Shown: positions 40,001-55,000 of the stretch, piece after piece
Layout of the letters: each line of letters begins with the position of its first letter
Position numbering within the stretch: the stretch's first letter is position 1
Origin: Todiramphus chloris collaris
Lineage: Eukaryota; Chordata; Aves; Coraciiformes; Alcedinidae
Reading direction: 5' to 3'
NCBI GenBank assembly: GCA_025345505.1
Contig: JANVCC010000018.1
Span: forward strand, 58,115,341-58,179,340
Length of the DNA: 64,000 nucleotides
The notes under the pieces: model-generated
Told to the model about the DNA's origin: nothing
Database searches by the model: none
Seen by the model: only the letters and a program-made list of their open reading frames with translations
Translations under genes and position numbers: made by a program

Positions 40001-43000
40001 CAAGAATAATGAAGTAATTATCCACAAAAGTAGTAACAATTCAGCATGGGACTGTAAAGGGAACACCTTGTTGCAGGTCAGTAAAACCTGCAGATAATCG
40101 AAAACTGGTTGATGTCATTTCCTTGGATTATGACAACAGTAAAGAATGATATCGCAGTAGAATTCCCTTTGGCTTGCATGCTTGGCCATAAACTCGTGCA
40201 CTTCAGGATGTAAGCCAAGCAGTATCTGACTGGGGTTGGAAGGGAAGTTTTCCTATGGGAAATCTGTGTCATGATATTCCTTGTGTTGTTCTCTGAAGCA
40301 CATGAAAACAGCCATGTCAGTGACAGGCTGAAGAAACAGGTAAACCAGAGATGTCTGTTTGATACGGCAATTCCTCCACTGCTGTTTTAGGCAGGAGACT
40401 TATGACCTCAAGAATGGAAGAGTCACTGCTAAATTGAACTCAACTGCTCTTGACGGAAGTCAAATAGATAGATAATGGCCAAGCAGTCTTACACAATAAA
40501 ACTTAAGAAGAAATTTCTTCTGTCACAAGTGTAGCAATTTTACACGTTGCTGCAACATTTTACTGTCCAGAAAAGATATGTTTAGATACCTGAATAGTAA
40601 ACTGAATAATATATCCACTGCAAGATATTAGGGGGGAAATCCTTTGCATTTTATTAGACCTGTATACAACCCACAGGTTTATGCAGAATATAGTTCAGTA
40701 TGGGTGAGGTTTCCAAACAGTGTGAAAAGACTGCACATTTCCCAGTTAGGAGCCCATTTACACTACTGTAAGTTATACTAACGCAATAAGACAGCTTTGA
40801 AAAGTTAACAACTGGAATATTTGACTTCCCTTTTTATATATATCAAATACAAAAGTCAATAATTTTGACAGTTTCTTCCAGATTGGCTTTCTAAAATCTT
40901 TTTACCATTTTGGAAGGCACATCCATGCTGAGTCAGGTATAATCCTCATTCCTATTTTACATCTCCCCATTGAGACAACATTACAACAAAACAATGATTT
41001 TGTGTTGGATTGTAATGTGTGACCCAGAGATTATGAATTAATTGCATGAAGACCACAAAAAAAAAAAAAAAAAGAAGAGTTGTTTCTTTCAGTAAGACAG
41101 TTGGCTGTAAGTCTGTCAGCTAGAGATGAAGAAACACAGTTTCATTGTCACATTCACTCCATTACTTGACTCTTTTTCAGAATTCATATCTTCTTTTCCT
41201 AGGACATATGTAGGATTTGTAATGATGTTTTCCTACAACAAAAAAATTAAAATTAGGTGTAAAAATTAGGCCAAAACCTCTAACTCATTAAGGTTAATTT
41301 TGTATTTGAGATTCATGGCCAGGTACGTATGGCACAGCTTTATCTATATGGATTTGTCAGGGCCTACTGAAGTCTCTACAGCACACACAACATCTGTGTA
41401 CCTGCAAATGGGAGTTTGACGTTCAAGATAGGCATGTGACCTGCTCTAGGTGATCCTGCTCTAGCAGGGGGTTTGGACTAGATGACCTTTTGAGGTCCCT
41501 TCCAATCCTTAACGTTCTGTGATTCTGTGATGCGTCGAGCCCCCGAGTCAGATATATTGGCCTTTTAATGCTCAAGGGCAGCATTTTTGATTCATTCCCA
41601 CAAGGTGGAGTAGTTGTAACACAAGGGCTCCGATGCATCTTTCTGTCTGGAGTTCAAAGTAAGCAAATTTGCACTATAGTAAGGCTACCATAGAAAGATA
41701 AGGAACCAGGCAACAATGTAAAAAGGGTTATCCAGCTTATTGCTCAGTGCTGGGAAAGAGTGCAGTCATATTATCCTTTGATCAAGCATGATGAACAAAA
41801 TTAAAAAATAAACACAGAAGGGTAAGTGCAGACTTTCTAAGTCTCTAAGCACTAACTTCTACATAGCAAATTGAGAGGAATCAATCTATTCATTAACACC
41901 AGAAACTAGTCCTGTTGTAACTATGTGAGTTTTGTATATCACATATCTAGAGTCCTGGTAACTTGAAGCTGTTCTAGTATTATGGAGACTTGAAAGTATT
42001 TTAAATGAGGCAAACGTTTGGATACTTTTTTTATGTTCATCTAAGTTCTACAAAGTTCTCTCTTCTGGAGAATATTGCAACAGAATAAGTAACTACAGTC
42101 TAATAAAGACATAGCACTTGCATGACAGTTAATTGCACAGGAGCTCAGTTAGAAGGACTATATATGGAAAATATACAGCAGAAAATTAGTTATTGCCACA
42201 TAGTAAGCTTAAGGTATCTGTTCTACTTTAGGACCTTTTTTATCTCTATTATCTATCTTCATGTAAAAGGGGAGGGCAGTTTAATCCCAAATGAAAAAAA
42301 CCCTACCCTCTACTGAAGGCAAGACAAGATGTAGAAGTAGGAGAGTTGGGAAATACACTGGTCTGCTGCTGCTGCTTGCTACGGATGCCAAGATGTTTCT
42401 CAACATTGGGTAACTGCTGCTTCTGCCTCACGTTATTCACTGCTTCTCAGGATTCGCTTGCCACTGAGCTGAAGAGCGCCAACATTACTGCTGCATTTGA
42501 CTCCATGACGGTATCTTCCACTCTTTGTCCATGCATTGCTTCACTGTTTTATTAACACTATTCAGTGAACTGTGGGGACTGCTTGAGTGATGCTCCCTTT
42601 TCCCCCTAATTACTTTCTTTATAATTGCTAATACGGCAGTGGTTGTAGAGAATGTGTGACAGTCCTCCAGTGGGCTTTTCTGTTCTTCATTTTCCACACA
42701 CCCAGTTTCTGGATTTACCAGTCAAGTCCCTGTCATCTGACAAGACTGAAGTAAAGTGCAGCTGCTAAGTTCAGTCTTCATAATGTGGGAGATTCTTGGA
42801 TAATATGGGAGATTATTAAACAACCAGATTTAAACCCAGGGCACCTTAAGGCTGTTACTGAAAAAAGGAAGCTGGGATATTTTAATATAGACTGATTATC
42901 CCTGCCTAGTTCAGAGTCTCATGAAGGCTATAAAGCTGTCTGTTCTTAGATAAAGTGAAAGCAGACACAGGCTTCTGAGTAAAACCTGGAAGTTTTTTAA

Positions 43001-46000
43001 GCATGCTGAATTTTTTTTTTTTTTGCTTTTACTGACATTTCCACAGCAATCTAACAAATGTTCACTATTATCAGTCAGTAAATTTACCAGTAAATAGTGT
43101 ATACTTGCTGTGATTCCAACCATCACGGTGTGTTTGGCACTCTCCCCCACACCTTGCACTTCCTTAACAGTCCTGTTGCTGAGCTGAATCAAAGCTGCAG
43201 TGTTTGCTGATGCTGGAGAGCATCTGAAGAGTCAGGGACAGACCTTTTACTAATAGATACCAATCTAGGATTTACTTTACTGTCAGAATATGTCCCTTTA
43301 CCATGTAATACATAAAAGTGTGCCACAGAGAAGCGTTAGTGTATTTTCCAATTCTTACCTGTTGTTCCAGTACCAGTAGTTAGTCCCTATCTTCAAATTT
43401 TAGCAACCCCAAATGCTATTGAAAGTATTACATACACAGAATTATTATTAACTTATTTATTAAACCTGAAGATAAACTTGTAAAGCATACATTAATTAGA
43501 AACTATACTTGGTATTATAGGAATAGGATTTTTTTGCCATTTGATGATCACTGGAAGGCTGCAATCACACATTCCTAACATGGTTTGGTCCTGCTGAATT
43601 TTCCCTGTTTTATCCTTCCGTTGCACAGTGATGTGTACTTGTTGCAATGCATGGTGTTCTACTCTAATATTCAAACCAGAGCATTCATTGTGGAAAACTT
43701 ACTTTAAGAAGCGCTTTATGCTCTTGTGAAGATTTTTGTGACATGTGAAAGCAAAAAAAAAAAAAGTAACACTACTGAAAAACTGAGTGAGAGGGGGGGG
43801 AAGAAATTTCCTCTTTGCGGGTGAAATCTCAGCGCCTGATGAGTCACTCCTGACATTTTCAAAATGTTTCACAGAAAGAGCTCTTTGTCAGCAAAGCACT
43901 GCACCTTGTGCTTTGCAAATCCCCGCTGAGTCAGGACTCAAATAAGAGACTGTCGCCAATCCAAAATGGTATCAGCCACAGTGCTTAAAACCAGAGCTTC
44001 CAGCTATCAAAGTTTATGTGTGTGGTTTGTTGGATTTTTTTTTTTTTCCCCCCAGCGGTATTGTCCTGATATTGTGTTGTGTTAGATCCTTTGAGTAGTT
44101 TCTTCACAATACTCTCAGTGGGAGGCAAAAGCTAGACATGAGTAGGAGCTGGTAATTACCATGGTCTCGCATTGCCCCAGGCACCCCAATACAAGAGCTT
44201 TAGAGGCAGAGATTAAAAAGACCTGGTGAAATTAAAAAGAGAAAATTATACTGGGCAGAAGATATTTTACCTTCCATTGTTGCACGACTTTAAGATTAAT
44301 AGAAGTGGAACAGACAAGGAGGGGTTCCTTTCTTTACCCCCTGGGTAATGTGTCTACATTAGACAGCTCAGGGAATTTAACAGTTGTTACTTCTATCCAT
44401 CAGTTATTCGGCTTCCCTTATTGGGGAGGGGGGTGGTGGTGGTGGAGGGAGAGCTTTCAACAGCATCAGGGGAAACAGCAGCACATTAAACAAAGAATAC
44501 AATTGTTAAACAATATACAGAAGTAAAGTGGAGGACTTGTTGACAGGTGAAGGATCTGAAACCACTTTTAACTCAATTCTTTTTAAGTTGACTAGATTCC
44601 AAGTCATCATCAAAGCATCCTTTTAAAAATTAAGTATTGCTTTATTTCTGTAAGAGGGCATCCTACTGTGTAAAACTCAGTTATGTGAGCTAAGAGAACA
44701 CTGAGCTGCTTGGAAATCACTTAAGACTCTTGTAAATGTCTACTGGTGGCCTGAAAGCAGCAATGTTCATGTATTACTTTTATTTGTTTTTACAGCCGGC
44801 TTAATGAGCTCTGCTTTTACACCAAGTTCCTGTCATACTGGTTTATAACTTTAGCTGGTGTGATGAGACACCAACACACTGAAAAACTGCAGGGAGGGTG
44901 TCTAGATTAGGTGAAATATTCTCCGTCCTGAGAAGCTGGAAGACTTCCATCATGTGCCCAGCTGAGATAGATATAAAATACGAAGTTTTTATGATTGATG
45001 TATATTTTGCAGGATTCCTGTGCTGCTGAAACAGAACCAGCCATTTTGGAAGGTGGCAAGCAATTTGGTCTGTCAAGGAACAGCCACATTGCAGTCGCAT
45101 TTGATGACACCAAAGTGAAAAACAGGTATATTGTTTATTTCAGCAACGAGTTCTGGTGGAATAATGTCAAAATAAAATACCCTTCCTAGTATTCTCAAAA
45201 GCATCTCTCCAAATTATGGGCATGATCTGAAAAACATCCCATCCCATATCTAATTCATTGTATTAAGCAAACATAAAAAGTATGATACAATGGAATCTAG
45301 GCAATGAAGTGCCCACCTAAGTAGCTCTCACAAAAACAGTTTAACTCTTTGTAAAGGTTTGTGCGGACACAGATCCCAGAACGATCTGCAGAAAAACAAA
45401 CAGAAGAATGGAAACAGGTCATGCAACTAAGTTCATAGGTAGCTGGTTTTGGAAGAGAGTCTCTTGGTTCAATAACTTTATAATTTCTTGTAATAAGAAA
45501 ATCTTTTTTTCCCCTTTTCTCCAATTGTTAAGTTCAAACTTGCACAGTAAATAGGCAAAATGACATTGCCCTCACAATGTATAACAACATACATAAATAC
45601 GTGTTGATATGCAAAGGAATTCCAAGAGCTACTTATAAAAATACAGCTGTTTCCAATGGATTTGTGAAGCTTTACCTTGTTAATTGTTCATTTTTGCTCT
45701 GAAGGCACATGATCATTAAGAAATGCACCATGTCACACCACTAAGCATTTTTGCTGCCTTATAGTTTGAAAGTCCATCAGCCTCATAGATATTTTTACCA
45801 ATAAATATGCTGAACTGCGTATTTTCACATACGCTACTTTTAGAAAGCTAGGAGTATAATTAAAAGAAATATCTAATCGTGCACTCCTTGCCTGTCTTCT
45901 TTTCAAATAAGAATCCCAACCTCATCATTTTCATGCAATGATTTTTCATGTTTGTTTTGTCAGCTGCTTTCAGGTACTGCCTTTGCAGCTCATCTTAGGC

Positions 46001-49000
46001 TAGATTAGCGATGTGCTGCCAGTACAATCTTATCATCTAGATAATCTAAATCATTTCTTCCTGGGTTCTTTTCTGTAGGGGAGGTTTTTGACATTACTGT
46101 TCGGTCCAAAGGGTCAGCAGACCTCCTCAGACACATCCCAATTTTCTGATGGGAGAACTCAGAATAAGTATTTTATATCCTGATTGCAAACTGTTCTCTC
46201 TGCATCTGTAAAAGTTTTGCAACCTGTCTTCAGGCAATGGAGCTCATTAGAAACTCAACATTTGCCAGCTGTCACTACAGCTCGCTCCTTTTTGAGCATT
46301 ATGTGTGTGGATGACAGAGAACACCGCTGGAATTTTACAAGCGCTGGGATTTTCTAGCAACTACAGCTGCAGCTGAGAATTATATCTTGAAATGCTATGA
46401 CAAGGTTGCACTTTTGTATTTCCATAGCAAAGGGATTAATGAACACTGACATGTCAAGGATGAGGCATATGCGAAATGCAATTTGCACATAACCAAATTA
46501 TTTTTCCTAAACTGACGGACAAGTAAAATGGGCCGCTAACTGTAAAGGGTTTTTTGGAGGAACACATAAGGGTAAAGCAGATTAATTTGTCTACTGTCTA
46601 GCTCCGAATATCATTTCCTTTTTGGCTGTTTTCCTTTTTGTTTGATTTCCAGACTGACAATTGAATTTGAAGTTCGAACAACAGCTGATTCTGGATTGCT
46701 GTTTTATATGGCCCGCATCAACCATGCTGATTTTGCCACAGTTCAGATAAAGAATGGACTGCCTTACTTCAGCTACGATCTGGGGAGTGGAGACACCAAC
46801 ACAGTGATTTCCAACAAAATAAATGATGGCCAGTGGCACAAGGTAAAATAGTCTCTGATGCTAAACTATTCTTTGTAACGCTAAGAGCGAGCTTTGTTTT
46901 GCCTTAAGATGTCTGCAATGTGAAGTCTGTACAAGCTAAACTTTACAACTAGGATTTTCTATAGTCTGCAAAATTTGCACTTTCAGATGCACTGTTAGGA
47001 CACAGTACATATCCCACTAACAAATATGTTAGTGCTGGTCTTTGAAATTTGTCCTTCAGGAAACACATATTAATGTATGTCCCGTGGATGGTAAGGAACT
47101 GCAGAAACTGTTCCTTCCTGCTTAATAGGGCTGGGTTGAGAATCAGTTCATGATGATGGAACACATCATTAAAGCCGGTTGTTTATATGTTAATAATGTC
47201 ATTGTTCAGCCATAATGTTAATAACAGAGAAAAAAAAGAAGTAACGTTTCAGTAGATCTCCCTTGAATTATTAATTCAATTCATTAGGGAATAAATATGA
47301 TATTCACGGATGTATTTGGCAGCCGCTTCTTATGAGAGGAAGCATTTATTCACAATGCCTGTGGTATCTGGATGGTAGGGGAAGGAATAATAGCACAGCC
47401 ATGAAGTGTAGTATTTACTTGGTCAAGGACAACAGACACATAGTGTATTTATTAGTTAAAATGATTGAGGGCATCAGTAAAGACAGAGAAGAAAAGAATA
47501 CATGTAACTATGTATTCAAGTTATATACTAAAAAAAGACGTTAAATTTGGGACAAACATTTGGAAAGTCACCATCCACGTCTCTATCACCAAACAAGAAA
47601 AAGAAATCTAATTGCATTTTCTGCTACGCTTGAATTGCTTTTATGAAACCCTGTTCTCAGCCATCCTTAGTCTCTCTCTGCTCCATTCCCAGACCTGTTC
47701 TGCAGGATTTTTATTTTCACTGGATTTTTATTCATGAACTTTTTGATGATGGCAAATGTTCTATACCAAGGTATTTTGTGAGGGGAAAAATAAAGTTGCA
47801 GTCATTATATATCTGGTTTATATGCCTAGGAGCACAGTCAGTAGACCAGGGCCCCTTTCTGCTAGACTCACTATAAATAGAGAAGAGATGTGTTTTGCTC
47901 TTTTAGACATTTTCTCTATATTCTAAGAGAAATAACTGGGCCATATATTTCTTCATGGAAGACTGCACTGTTTGGGCATGCAGCTTGGCACACTGTGAGA
48001 GAGGTGTCCTTGTTGTAGATCCCATTTTTGAAGAGGAGAATGAAGACAAAGTCACTGTTCCCAAAAATGCACAAGAAAGTCTATTTGGGGTTGGGGGCAG
48101 GGGGGGAAGCAACCTCCTTAAGAAAAGACCACATTCTTTTTTTTTGAGAAAGCAGATGATTCTCCTTAAAACAATCCTTTCATTGAAAACTTTTTCTCCA
48201 TTGGAAATGGTTCAGATGAAAACATTTCCATCAGGCCTATGGCAGCCACATCATGCTTCTGCTATCTCTTTAGGTCCTCTGTAAGAGTGTCTGTTCCCTG
48301 TTCCTGTCTCACTCACCAAATCCTCCTTCTGCCCAAGGTGTAATTGTCCATCTCAAATTTAGAGTTGTCTGTAAACACCAAGTACAGTCCCTCACCCTCA
48401 GGCCACCCTTTGTACGTGTTCAATCATTCCCATTGCATGACAGATGTGCTGCCACGCTGATGCAGAAGCAGCCATGTTAAAGAAAAGCCAAAGAACAATG
48501 CTGTTTGCCTCCTTTTGCTACTCTGGTGAACTAACCGCTGTGCTGCTTAAAAATCTGCTAACGTGCATGTTGCATTTTACATCTATCCCTTTTTTATGCA
48601 GAACCATTAATGTACTGATTTGTAGAGACTTCACTATGAACCTTTGGGGATAAGCTGGCCAACGGTTGTTGGGGTAGAATTTCATCAACTCTTCAGCACT
48701 CCCTCCATGCGATTCACGGCCCATTTGTCTGGACAGAAACCGTAATACCAACAGAACATAGTTGTTACTGTATTTACTCTAGCATGAACTATGATCTGAG
48801 GCATATCCAAACCAGTGGAGTCATACACTCAATATTGTCTGCAAACATGTGCTGCAATAAAGATTTGCAAACAGCGCCATTAACATTCAGCATTTACTAT
48901 TCCGAGTACTTAAAATTGCTGTCTGGTTCCAGGAAAAACAGTATCGTGGCATGCCCATGATAGTAACAATGAAGCTTTTTAAAGAAACCCCAAGTCCTTT

Positions 49001-52000
49001 CAGTAATTCTAATAAATACTAATCATGATGCCTCCAGATGTAATTAAAAGACAGTCATATGTTTGCAGAAAACCTTGCTCAGGAGCTCAATTCCATGAAC
49101 GTTATCCATAGTTGCTGACACAGTACTCCTGCTAACCACCTCTACTACTTTCTCTTGTATTGTTATATATTTTGGACTGTAAAGCTGTGTACAATGTGGA
49201 AATGCTTTGTTGTCATAAGACTATCTGTAATTGTATTGCATTTGTGTGGTTTTTTAGATAAAAGTAGTTCGAACCAAGCAAGAAGGAAACCTTATAGTAG
49301 ATGATGTTTCAAACAGGACTGTTAGCCCCAAGAAGGCCGATATATTGGATGTTGTAGGAATGCTATATGTTGGAGGATTGCCCATTAACTACACAACTAG
49401 AAGAATTGGTCCGGTAAGTTTGTCTCAATTACCTTACACTCCTTAAGTATACCTTGATTGGTACAAATGTCTTTTAGCCCAGTTTTGTTTTGTTTTGTTT
49501 TTCCCCCAGAATGCTCAAGAATATGGATAAAATGGACCATACTGTAGGTACACTACATACTTCCAGTGGAAAGATCTGACTCAGAATCCAGTTAATGAAA
49601 AAAAGTAGAAATAGCAGAGTTAGTTACTGTTATGGAAAAGTAGAAAGATCCATACGCTTACTTCCACTTGGATCACAGCACAGCTAAAATACAAGGTTCT
49701 GAATACTACTTGCCCTTTCTTTTGGCTGTAATTCATCCAGCAATAAATGCTAATAAACAGGAAAAGAGTCTCCTAAGAGAAGCAGCAGAGGCCAAAATTA
49801 CCCTGGACAAAGTACCCGGTAGTACTGCTGCTTACCATAGTAATTGATTTTGTGTTGTTCTTACCAAAAATGTATTTTGAAGTAAGGCCATGAAAATTCT
49901 GTTGTCCTTTTCCCGTTTCCAAACCAAATGTTCATGTATCAATTTGTCATTGCTTCGGTCTAAATGCCCAGCTTCCATGGTGTCACAGAAGATACCTTGG
50001 CAGAGAGAGAGCCCAGAGAGGTGAATATCATTTTGGCCTGAACTCTGTAGAATTATCTAGGAACACTGAATTCCCTCACCCAGGCCATTTAGTGCATCTG
50101 TCTGCACTTCTACCTTGTCACTTCCCTGCTGTCCTTCCAAACCCCAAGATATGCTGGTATTGAAACCAAGAGAAACATCTCTTCTATGCATTATTTTTCT
50201 CTCTGTGCAGAGGGGCTTTCAAAGCAGAAGCCAGAACTTGAGAGAAATTAATTACAGCAAACAACACATTAGGCATATAGTGCAGCACACTTCAGAATGT
50301 CTAGGCTTAACCTGGGTGGTTATACAGAAGTGGTAAAAAGGAGACAGAAGGGAAGGAAACCAATCAGACTCTCAAAGAAACTGCACATGAGTAAATCCCA
50401 TTGTAGTAAGATGGTTATGGAATGGGAAAGACTAGTCTATAGGCAGGCAAGAGTCTACCAGTTTGGGAAGATAAAATAAATACTGAAAAGGAATTTCTAC
50501 ATCCTGGTTAAACAAGTCCCTGTCATAATACATGAATGGGGAACGAAGGGAAGAGTAACCACTCTAAATCTGAGAGTCATACTCCATAAAGAAAACTGAC
50601 CATATTTCTCAGCAAATTACAGATTGTGCAGAAAGCTCAAATTGAGGCAAATCTACTGATCATTTGGATTTACGGAACCAGATCTGAAGCACTGAGAAAG
50701 AAAAGTAATACTTAACTACCCACAAAATGGAGTTCCTAATACCATCAAATTATGCACTTTGAAATACATGTGCAATTTACAAATAGGAATCTAAGGAGAA
50801 AGGTAACACTAAATCCTTACCTATTGCTCTCTGTCAGAAGTAATGGAGGGAACCCATGCAGATAAATGGCTCAGTCTGGCAATAACAGTCATGTCAGCTC
50901 CTGACAGTCTTATGTGCTTTGGGATTTAAATGAAGCTGTGACTTCAAATGTCATTCACAGAAGGTAAAAAAAAAGAAAAAAAAAAAGTGCTTGCCTTTCA
51001 GTCATTCTCAATAAAATGCACCACATGATGTATTAGTGGAGTGTTGTGTTGTAGGGTTCATGTAAGGGCTCTGAAGCAAAGTTGAAAGGATGTATTATCT
51101 TAGTTAGGGCTTTCTTTTAAACACACATTAGCCTTTTTAGACACTGATATGCAACTGTAGGTGGGCTGGCCTCCTATTCAGTGCAGAAGACTAATACCTA
51201 CTCATTTAGCTTCAGCAGATGTCACATTTTAAGCACTCAAAACTCTGCTTTCAGCAAGAAGCTGTATTGCCTGTTACCATGCTAAAGTATAACCAGATTT
51301 GCTTTTCCATGAGGAAAGTGAAATTTTCAAGTTATAAAATGTTATCAAGTTGTCTACAAGTCTTGCATTTCTATTATTTATTCTCACAGTGAAGACAGCA
51401 AGATTTGGTTTGTTTTATGGCATTTTTCTTTTTTGATAAAAAAACTTGTTGATCTGGGGATGACTTTTACTTGGAAATTAGACAAGGCTTTATTTATGAA
51501 GAATCTGACAGCATTGCTCAGCTCAGAACTGAATTTATTCACTGATATTGCTTGTACAGGTGTATTTAGCAGAAATAAGCTATATAATTCCACAGTGCAT
51601 TCAGATTTGATTTACAAGGAAAGAAATTATTTGGATATTCTTTCAAATTATTAGTCAGGATATTGTAACAGGGGGTAGTGTGCAGACTCAAGACTTCTCT
51701 CTGCTGGTGTGCCTTTCTCCTTTCAGTACTTGTACGTATTTATACACTGTATTTTATATGCTGGTTTTTGTTTTCCTCCTTCCTACTGCCTTGCTTATGA
51801 ATATGTCTTCCTTTTCTTCCTCAGTGGGTTATCATTTTCCTCTGATATCCCAGTGATATCAGGGATAAATTATCCTGATTCTAAGCCAAACATCAAAGCC
51901 TTTGTCTGAAGCTGAGAACCAAAATAGAGCACACCTCAGAGAGAAAAGGGAGGGAGAGCTCTGTGGGGGATGCCAGTGGCTTTCAGAGGTCCTACGGGGA

Positions 52001-55000
52001 TCCACTGATCACACCCAGGGCAACCCAGGGTGTAGCCTCCACAGACCCACACTCCTGCCCCAGGCAGCATCTCCCTTACTTACACCACCAGCTTAAGTGT
52101 GCACACACCACCCGCTCGGAGTCACAGTCGTGTGCTCCCAGTGCCAAAGCCAAGCTGGAGTTGCAGTTTGCTTCCCTGCACAGGAGCCTCCACACACCTG
52201 AGCACATCCCCCACCCTCCACTTGCCTTGCTGGACAACACAGTGGCCCTTGTCCCTGTGGTCATCAGACCTATATACAGTTACTAAATAAAGAGCTATGT
52301 ACAGACAATAACCTTTACGGAGGGGCTTTGTTCATTTTAGTAGCTCTGTACCTGCATTAGCTCTGTCTTACCATGCCACATTAGGCCCATTGTAAAGTGA
52401 TTAAAGGGAAAAGGAAAAAACCAAAACAAAACAGGCCTAGTAAAATTAGCAGCAGCTCAGAGAACTGTATCTTCATCTACTTGCAAACCCCATAACCTAG
52501 TCAATTAAAAAAGTAAAGTATAGGCCATTAAATTCCTGCATTGCTGATGTAATTTGCTATGTTTCATTATGCAGTGTATTATTTTATGTCCCCTCCATTA
52601 AACCAAATAGATGTAACTCAGATCACATCCCTGAAAAGTAATGTAATTCATCCTCAGTATGACTGAGATTAGATTCCAATTACAATCAGATATTAAGGAT
52701 TAGCCATGTAAAATTCAAGTTTTATACAGCTCCATAAATCCAGCAGAGACACAGAGGAAAGGTACTTTTTGATGACATACTTTAGGCCTTTATTCAGAGC
52801 GTTTCAGCTTGCTTTGCACAGTTTTACATTTTGTTTGAAATATTGACTGCAGGTCACCTATAGCATCGATGGCTGCATCAGAAGTTTTAAAATGACAGAA
52901 TCACCTGTTGACCTGGATAATCCAACCTCCAGCTTCAGTGTTGGAAAATGCTTTGTCACTGCACAGAAGGGAACATACTTCGATGGAACAGGCTTTGCCA
53001 AAGCAGGTAACGAACAGCAGTTCTGCTGGTAGACAAAGAACAGAGAAAGAAGGTATACTGCTTTCAGAAACTTCCAGTGCTACCTAACCTGTTACCTGGA
53101 GGCAAAGTGAGACCGGTACTTGAAACTCTTGCTGATCAGTTTTAGTTATCTTGCCTGGGGAAAGACTATGTGAATTACCAGTGAAGTCCCACACTAAGCA
53201 TGAACTCATATGAAATGGAGCACATTAATAATGCTGAGTGTTGCTTACATTACTGGTAACACTCCTTGTGTGTTTATTAGGGTTAATGTATTAAGTGCTT
53301 TTCTTCATTTTATTACGCTTCCCCTTTTCTCTCCAAGTTGGTGCATACAAAGTGGGAACAGACCTGCTTGTGGAATTTGAATTCCGAACAACACGAATGA
53401 ATGGTGTTCTCCTAGGAGTCAGCAGCCAGAAAATGGATGGGCTTGGCATCGAATTAGTAGATGGAAAAGTGAGTAACAAAGCATATTTGACTTCTTATAG
53501 AGACTGGTTTTAGAAAGCACAGGTAGTTTAAATGCAAGCCTACTACCCCAATCTCAAGGTATCTCAGTCAATATCAGGGCTCCCCATTAAGCAGCACTTG
53601 CCACTTCCTGTACATCAAGTCTCTTATACTTTTACAAAGCTATTTTAAAAGATTCTGTAACACTTGAGTTTCCTAAAAATGTAACATTGGGACTTCAATT
53701 AGTGAAAATATGAAAAGTTTTGAGGAAAGGCTTTGTCATCAATAATACTAGTTTCTTGTGTGTATCTTTCATTTCAGTCTGGAAAACTAGTCAGTAATCT
53801 ATCACTATGAAGAGCTTGGAGTGGGTGGTGGGAGTGTGAAACACACCAAAATTAAGACCCAAAAAAAAAATTTACAACAATTTTGCGTATGTCCACTGGT
53901 GTTTATCTCAGCATCATAACACAGATTCCACAGGGACAGCAATCAACATAGAGTCTGATATTAAATTAGAGCTTTAGTGTGTGCAGACAGGGTATATTGA
54001 CTTTAAGAAAAAAAAAAAACCAAACCTCAGAAAGAGCTGTAGAACTGTTTTGAGAACTACCTGATTTCCATGTCACACTTTTCAGGTGATGTTTCATGTT
54101 GACAATGGTGCAGGCCGATTCTCTGCTATCTATGAGCCCGATGCACCGGGCAGCTTGTGTGATGGACAGTGGCACAAGGTTCTTGCAAACAAGATGAAAC
54201 ACCGTCTAGAGCTGACTGTGGATGGCAGACAGGTGGATATTACCAGTCCAAACAGGGCTTCGACCTCAGCAGACACGAATGATCCTGTCTTTGTCGGAGG
54301 ATATCCTGGTGAGCATTTAACACACAAATGCTGCTTTACTTATGCTCTAGCAACACTGGCTTAATAATGTCTTCAGTGCCATTGGGATGAGTATGCTAAA
54401 GGTGATGGGTAAGACCGTCCACATTTGTATCAGTTGGCACGGGTGCTCGTTTCTGCATTGAGCTCCATTGCGGAACACGAAGTTCTGCAGCACCAAGGGC
54501 CTCTTACAGATCCCCCTGCCCAGTGTCAAACAGAGGCACTGTCACAGAGTAGCTGGCAGGCTTTCTGCTTTCTGCTCCCCACACGCATACAGCCTCCCTT
54601 TTAAAACTTCCTGGTTAGTAGCAGCATAATAGTTATATTTCAATAGTAACGCAACTTTAAATTCAATTTAAGGATGGCAAATTTAAATTTAACTAAAGAA
54701 TGCATATATGGCCTTGGGAGGGCCAGGGCATTGTGCATGTAAATCCAGCCTGTAAAACCTGAGGAACTGAGGAATGTGGACAACAGCTTGCACAGGTGAA
54801 AGGACACCATCTCTTTCTGATTAATCTCTTTGCTTGTGGTCTGGTGGTAAAAGCTAAATCAAAACTTGCTACTCAGTATTCTAGAAGCCCTTGAGAGAAC
54901 TTGCTTCATGCATATGTAATTGAATAGGATCCAGACCTTGGGTAGCTTCATCTCCCACTAAACTGATGATGAATGCTAGTATTCATCTGTTCATAGACAA

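Larger units (their letters stand above)
39927..45012 (+). other. LAMA2: LAMA2 intron with CR1 fragment and a candidate cassette exon
   Basis: GT-AG intron of 5.1 kb (gtaagt ... tattttgcag). It contains an A-run at about 41057-41073, a CR1 fragment at 41436-41530, a possible 60-nt in-frame exon at 42451-42510, a T-run near 43013-43024, and short T/C and GGT stretches near 44036-44055 and 44424-44450. Confidence 0.8.

Noticed and set aside
39927-40097. Open extension of the linker exon past its donor
   Set aside because: A strong gtaagt donor at 39927 and the correct phase join to 45013 mark this as intron; the extension has no laminin character.
51963-52286. 107-codon frame and overlapping frames on both strands
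   Set aside because: Several frames are open together in a GC-rich block, which is a composition effect; no family resemblance.
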